NCBI GenBank assembly: GCA_903889605.1
Contig: CAISYK010000124.1
Location: 1 to 8,236 of the forward strand
Reading direction: 5' to 3'
Origin: an uncultured Bacteroidota bacterium
Lineage (GTDB): Bacteria > Bacteroidota > Bacteroidia > 2-12-FULL-35-15
Length of the DNA stretch: 8,236 bases
This document shows positions 5,569-8,236 of the stretch, one piece after another. The position numbers and the translations under genes are program-made. The notes beneath the pieces are model-generated. The model was not told the DNA's origin and ran no database searches. It worked only from the letters and a program-made list of their open reading frames with translations. Numbering within the stretch: the first letter of the stretch is position 1; each line of letters begins with the position of its first letter.

Positions 5569-7437
5569 TTATTTTAACAGCACCATGCTGATATTCTCTG
5601 TTTTATTCCCAATCATAATCTGCAGGTTATATATTCCCTGAGGAAGCGCTTTATCCAATTCAATGGTTTCAACTATATACCGGTTTCCGGGAGCAAATTC
5701 TTTATTATAAACGATCTGTCCTAAATTATTCATCACCTGTACTTTAATTGCTGATTCCTTTTGAATTGCCATATTAACTGCGATCTTGAAAACTCCATTG
5801 TTAGGGTTCGGGTATACTTTTAAATCATAAGTTTTTTCATATTTGGCCGGATTTTCAGAAGCCGTATTTACTGTATCTGCTTTCTTTGTTGGGATTTCTT
5901 CAGCAGCCCTTGTAATAGTTATTGATTCTGAGATAGCTATGCTCCCGGTTTTTATTACCTGCACTTTATATGTGCCTGGCATGGTGACAGAAATAAAGTT
6001 TTTGTTTTCATCATTAATGATAATGTCATTCAATTTCCATTGATAAACTGCAGCTGAATCAAAACTAGTACTGAGCATTGTTCTTTTTAGATTATTTAAT
6101 TCTTTTGGTCCGGAAACAGTGATTACAGGAACTGAAGATGTTTTTGTTTTTAGTGCCGGAGCCGGTACTGCAGCCTTGACTACTGTAAAACTATCTATGA
6201 GGCTGTAATCTGTATTGAAAAATTTGAAGGAAAGTGAAGAAGCGGAAGCCTTTACCTTTACCGCGCCGTACTTCGCGTAATACCTTTTAATACTGCCGGT
6301 AACCTTTACCGCCTTAAATGGTGTTTTACTATACCCCCCAAGTCCGATAACTATATATGGAATATTATCCTTTGTTATCCGCTCATAATTATGGTTGTGG
6401 CCCGCTAATACGGCATCTGCTCCCCATGCTTTGAACGGCCAGCGCATCCCTATCTGACTTCCATGCGCGGTGCCCGAAGAGTAAGGCGAATGATGGAAAT
6501 AAACAATGTTCCATGCAGATACTGATTCGGCGAGCTTTCTTTTCAGCCACATTGCCTGAACAGAGGTGCTGGAAGTGCCGTCTTTTTCGCCTGGATTGCT
6601 GTTAACAGCAAAGAAATGAATATCACCCTTAACAAAATCGTAATACCGTTCATTGCCTGGTAATGTAAAATAGGAATAATATGGCGCACCATTGGAGGTT
6701 ATTATGTCATGATTTCCAAGAGATGGAAAAAACTTATTCCACGCAGCTCCTGCACCATAAATGCCTTTATAGGGATAAATATAATCATGAAAATATTTCC
6801 CTATGTTTCCGTCAATTTTGGCTGCGGTTCCATTATAGTAATTATTATCTCCTGTAGTAATAATAAATCGCGGCTGCCATGATTTTACCAAGGCTGCTAC
6901 GGCGGCCTCATTAGTACCCGTCAATCCGTAATCACCTATAACGGCAAATATTATGCTTGCCTCTGCAGCCTTATATGGAGCAAAGCGAAAGCCTGGTATG
7001 GGCCTCTGCAGAGTCCCGTTGGGCATTTGCCAGCCTACACTTAAGCGGTCTTCTGATATATCATCATTCTTTAATGATTCTATATAATACTTCTGACCTC
7101 CTATTAGATAATTTGGAACAGATACCTGAGCGGCATATTTGGTGCATTCACTGCAGTTTGTCCAGCCGGGAAGCAAAGCTACATTTACCCTCTTAAGCAC
7201 AAGGCTTTCGGGGCTTAACGATAACTCAGAGATATTATCATTTGCGGTCCAGAAAGTATAATCCCCGGAAACAGGAGGATATATATAAACTCTTGAACTG
7301 CTTTGGTAATTTTCGCCTGCACTTATTTCTGCTCCGAATTGACTTATGGTACCTATAGGATTATGAAAAAAATTAGGCGGTATAAATGAAAATGAGTTTT
7401 TAGGAATACTGTACCAAGGCTCAATAGTAACGGCCAA
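5569..7437 (-). CDS. Secreted PA14-metallophosphoesterase with T9SS sorting domain (complete-motif copy)
   Basis: Paralogue of the gene at 3271-5223, with the same architecture. Numbered from the TTG at 7437 (622 residues), it has a PA14-like region (about 30-155), a purple/tartrate-resistant acid phosphatase-type domain (about 162-420), an Ig-like domain (about 436-510) and a type A sorting domain (535-622). Metal motifs are complete: GDYG (168-171), GDNNY (196-200), GNHD (241-244), FHH (314-316) and GHNH (346-349), the layout of human ACP5. The TTG is probably not the true start: the frame continues upstream through a typical signal peptide until a stop at 7515-7513 without meeting an ATG, while an ATG at 7511 is one base out of frame. 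Unlike its paralogue it has a CxxC (C95, C98) in the PA14 region. As sequenced, export would fail unless slippage or an alternative start restores the frame. Confidence 0.88.
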   Translation of the reverse strand: MAVTIEPWYSIPKNSFSFIPPNFFHNPIGTISQFGAEISAGENYQSSSRVYIYPPVSGDYTFWTANDNISELSLSPESLVLKRVNVALLPGWTNCSECTKYAAQVSVPNYLIGGQKYYIESLKNDDISEDRLSVGWQMPNGTLQRPIPGFRFAPYKAAEASIIFAVIGDYGLTGTNEAAVAALVKSWQPRFIITTGDNNYYNGTAAKIDGNIGKYFHDYIYPYKGIYGAGAAWNKFFPSLGNHDIITSNGAPYYSYFTLPGNERYYDFVKGDIHFFAVNSNPGEKDGTSSTSVQAMWLKRKLAESVSAWNIVYFHHSPYSSGTAHGSQIGMRWPFKAWGADAVLAGHNHNYERITKDNIPYIVIGLGGYSKTPFKAVKVTGSIKRYYAKYGAVKVKASASSLSFKFFNTDYSLIDSFTVVKAAVPAPALKTKTSSVPVITVSGPKELNNLKRTMLSTSFDSAAVYQWKLNDIIINDENKNFISVTMPGTYKVQVIKTGSIAISESITITRAAEEIPTKKADTVNTASENPAKYEKTYDLKVYPNPNNGVFKIAVNMAIQKESAIKVQVMNNLGQIVYNKEFAPGNRYIVETIELDKALPQGIYNLQIMIGNKTENISMVLLK

Positions 7438-7511
7438 CAGCGAGGCCGGACATAATATAATAAACTTCAGCAGACATGAAAAAATCGATAAAAAAAATTT
7501 TTTTTTTTCAT
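7438..7511 (-). other. Detached signal-peptide segment and homopolymer frameshift of the second phosphatase
   Basis: Read in the frame of the phosphatase, this stretch encodes KKK, FFLSIFSCLLKF, IILCPASLLA and then VTIEPW: a basic N-region, hydrophobic core and small-residue end, a convincing signal peptide. The ATG at 7511-7509 is followed on the minus strand by 11 A and 8 T and is out of frame by one. As sequenced it gives a short peptide, MKKKNFFYRFFHVC, then stop. One extra A or T would give MKKK(K/N)FFLSIFS fused to the enzyme. The cause is a real indel, a phase-variable tract, slippage during transcription or translation, or a sequencing error. Confidence 0.85.
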
Positions 7512-7585
7512 CTTAAAAAATAATTGTGAATTTGATTTAGTCCCTTTTTCTTTTTTTATTAATCCGCATTAAGGATATAATAAAA

Positions 7586-7593
7586 CAAATGTA
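7586..7593 (-). promoter_or_regulatory. -7 promoter box upstream of the second phosphatase gene
   Basis: The minus strand reads TACATTTG, a perfect TAnnTTTG match 75 bp upstream of the ATG at 7511, almost the same spacing as the matching box of the paralogue (about 74 bp). The agreement supports both boxes and supports 7511 as the original start. No convincing -33 TTG is seen. Confidence 0.45.
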
Positions 7594-7704
7594 TTTACGA
7601 TCTAAGGCAGATTATTTCATTATTCGTTCAAAGCACAATTTCAATAGGCAGTAATCCTTTTTCAGGCAGTATCAAATATTTCGAAATCTGTTAGAATATC
7701 CAGA

Positions 7705-7742
7705 ATTTAAAATAAAAAAAAGGGCCTTACTAAAGCCCTTTT
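7705..7742 (-). terminator. Intrinsic terminator of the Cys-rich protein gene
   Basis: AAAAGGGC and GCCCTTTT form a strong stem (7718-7742). Counting one G-T wobble it extends to 11 bp with a 3-base loop. On the minus strand it is followed directly by TTTTATTTTAAA. It lies about 25 bp after the stop of the gene at 7767-8021 and before the promoter box of the next gene, so it separates two transcription units. The plus-strand side is also followed by CTTTTT, so it could work in both directions. Confidence 0.82.
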
Positions 7743-7766
7743 CTTTTTGAATGAACAATTCAAGAT

Positions 7767-8021
7767 TTATTTTACCATGCCGTTATTGTTTTTTGATGCA
7801 TCTGCTTTGCATTTTTTTTGACATGATTTAGAGTTTTCTGTATTGGATTTGCCGTCTGCAGTGCATCTGCCGCTGCATTTTTTAGAACAATCCTCTTTTG
7901 TAGTGCATTCTTTTACTTCACATTTTTTATCGCACTTTTTTGAGCATTTATGTTCATCTCCGGCAAAAGCTGAAATGCCGATAAATAAAATTGCCGCTGA
8001 TGTTAAAATTAGTTTTTTCAT
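7767..8021 (-). CDS. Small secreted Cys/Lys-rich protein
   Basis: 84 residues. A clean signal peptide (MKKLILTSAAILFIGISAFA, cut likely after A20) leads to a short, highly charged mature part with nine cysteines at 26, 30, 34, 39, 45, 49, 53, 67 and 71. Most are in CxxxC spacing within repeated C-S/D/Q-K-K-C words, and almost no hydrophobic residues are present, so no ordinary folded core is expected. Metal binding or a disulfide-knotted structure is possible, but I recognise no named family. It is probably periplasmic: there is no lipobox cysteine at the cleavage site and no sorting domain. The ATG follows an A-rich leader without a Shine-Dalgarno sequence. It has its own terminator and an unusual upstream region. 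Confidence 0.82.
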   Translation of the reverse strand: MKKLILTSAAILFIGISAFAGDEHKCSKKCDKKCEVKECTTKEDCSKKCSGRCTADGKSNTENSKSCQKKCKADASKNNNGMVK

Positions 8022-8057
8022 GGTTTTATGTTTTTTATGTTTTTAATATTTATTCAG

Positions 8058-8065
8058 CAAAGGTC
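8058..8065 (-). promoter_or_regulatory. -7-like box of the Cys-rich protein gene
   Basis: The minus strand reads GACCTTTG, a one-mismatch version of TAnnTTTG and the same octamer as that upstream of hemA. It lies 37 bp before the ATG. There is no TTG at -33; that position falls at the edge of the GTTA array, which would suit an activator-dependent promoter. Confidence 0.35.
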
Positions 8066-8087
8066 GTTTCTATTAATCGTCTATTTT

Positions 8088-8142
8088 GTTATTGAGAAGT
8101 TATTAGGTTGTTAATGATTTGTTAAAATCGGATTAATGATTT
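8088..8142. promoter_or_regulatory. Array of GTTA words with exact 11-bp spacing
   Basis: GTTA occurs at 8088, 8099, 8110 and 8121, each exactly 11 bp apart, with ATTA at 8132 continuing the register. The units read GTTATTGAGAA, GTTATTAGGTT, GTTAATGATTT, GTTAAAATCGG and ATTAATGATTT; the third and fifth match in 10 of 11 positions. All words therefore face the same side of the helix. Direct repeats with 11-bp spacing are typical of OmpR/PhoB-family response-regulator sites. The array starts 67 bp upstream of the Cys-rich gene, where a -33 element would be. Confidence 0.5.
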
Positions 8143-8157
8143 ATGAAGTTTTCGGAC

Positions 8158-8179
8158 AATATTTATCATGATAAATATT
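8158..8179. promoter_or_regulatory. 22-bp perfect palindrome
   Basis: The half AATATTTATCA is followed directly by its exact reverse complement TGATAAATATT, with no spacer and no mismatch. It lies between the GTTA array and the hairpin element. It could be an operator for the Cys-rich gene or for a gene right of the window, or part of a repeat. Its AT-richness raises the chance of coincidence, but 11 matched pairs in a row is unlikely at random at one place. Confidence 0.45.
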
Positions 8180-8199
8180 AATATATTATTATTTATTTT

Positions 8200-8236
8200 G
8201 GCGTTCCCCTTTCCTGAAAAAGGAAAGGGTGCGGGC
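8200..8236 (+). repeat. GCGTT hairpin element, copy 2 (cut by the window edge)
   Basis: GGCGTTCC, a perfect 9-bp stem CCCTTTCCT (8207-8215)/AGGAAAGGG (8221-8229) around GAAAA, then TGCGGGC to the end of the window. The flanks match the minus-strand reading of the element at 3058-3149 (GGCGTTCCC and GCGGGC or CGGGC), whereas the stem itself differs by changes made on both arms, so pairing is kept. The orientation is opposite to the first copy. Confidence 0.75.

Noticed and set aside
5509..5575. AAAATAATTA/TAATTATTTT inverted repeat spanning the stop codon of the second phosphatase, considered as a terminator.
   Set aside because: Pure A/T arms with a 47-base spacer and no T tract after it; weak stability and easily chance.
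7646..7671. Direct repeat AGGCAGTA twice at 18-bp spacing and an ATTTCGAAAT palindrome nearby.
   Set aside because: Too short to separate from chance, and far from a clear promoter position.

Overview
The window is a low-GC, Bacteroidota-type chromosomal segment. Three things point to this: two proteins end in a type IX secretion (T9SS) type A sorting domain, start codons lack Shine-Dalgarno sequences and follow A-rich leaders, and several upstream regions carry TAnnTTTG-like -7 boxes. The intergenic repeats are also of a style I associate with this phylum. All five protein genes lie on the minus strand.

Left part (1-2305): a two-gene tetrapyrrole operon, transcribed right to left. hemA (glutamyl-tRNA reductase) overlaps hemC (hydroxymethylbilane synthase) by 17 bp. 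A repeat-derived hairpin with a T tract follows hemC as a likely terminator. A -7-like box lies beyond it and may serve a gene left of the window. Dyads resembling operators lie upstream of hemA.

Middle (2306-3270): almost 1 kb without a convincing gene. It holds a 210-bp unit duplicated in tandem, with four related hairpin sub-repeats. This abuts a 92-bp two-hairpin element with GCGTT/AACGC ends.

Right part (3271-8236): two tandem paralogues encode secreted, T9SS-sorted PA14-metallophosphoesterases of the purple/tartrate-resistant acid phosphatase type. The downstream copy (3271-5223) has lost the metal-ligand tyrosine of the GDxxY motif. The upstream copy (5569-7437) keeps all motifs, but its signal peptide is cut off from the only plausible ATG by a one-base shift in an A11/T8 homopolymer. 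The last parts of the two genes are nearly identical in DNA, including a 72-bp perfect run, whereas the catalytic regions differ freely at synonymous sites. This suggests gene conversion of the sorting domain. Next comes a small secreted Cys/Lys-rich protein with a strong terminator. Its upstream region holds a striking array of GTTA words at exact 11-bp spacing, then a 22-bp perfect palindrome. A second copy of the GCGTT hairpin element, in the opposite orientation to the first, runs off the right edge, so the roughly 5-kb phosphatase/Cys-rich block is flanked by inverted element copies.

The haem genes form one functional unit and the two phosphatases another. I see no sequence link between them beyond shared strand. 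Nothing here proves a new system. The best candidates for follow-up are the phosphatase pair (homopolymer switch, lost ligand, converted sorting domain) and the phased array at the Cys-rich gene.
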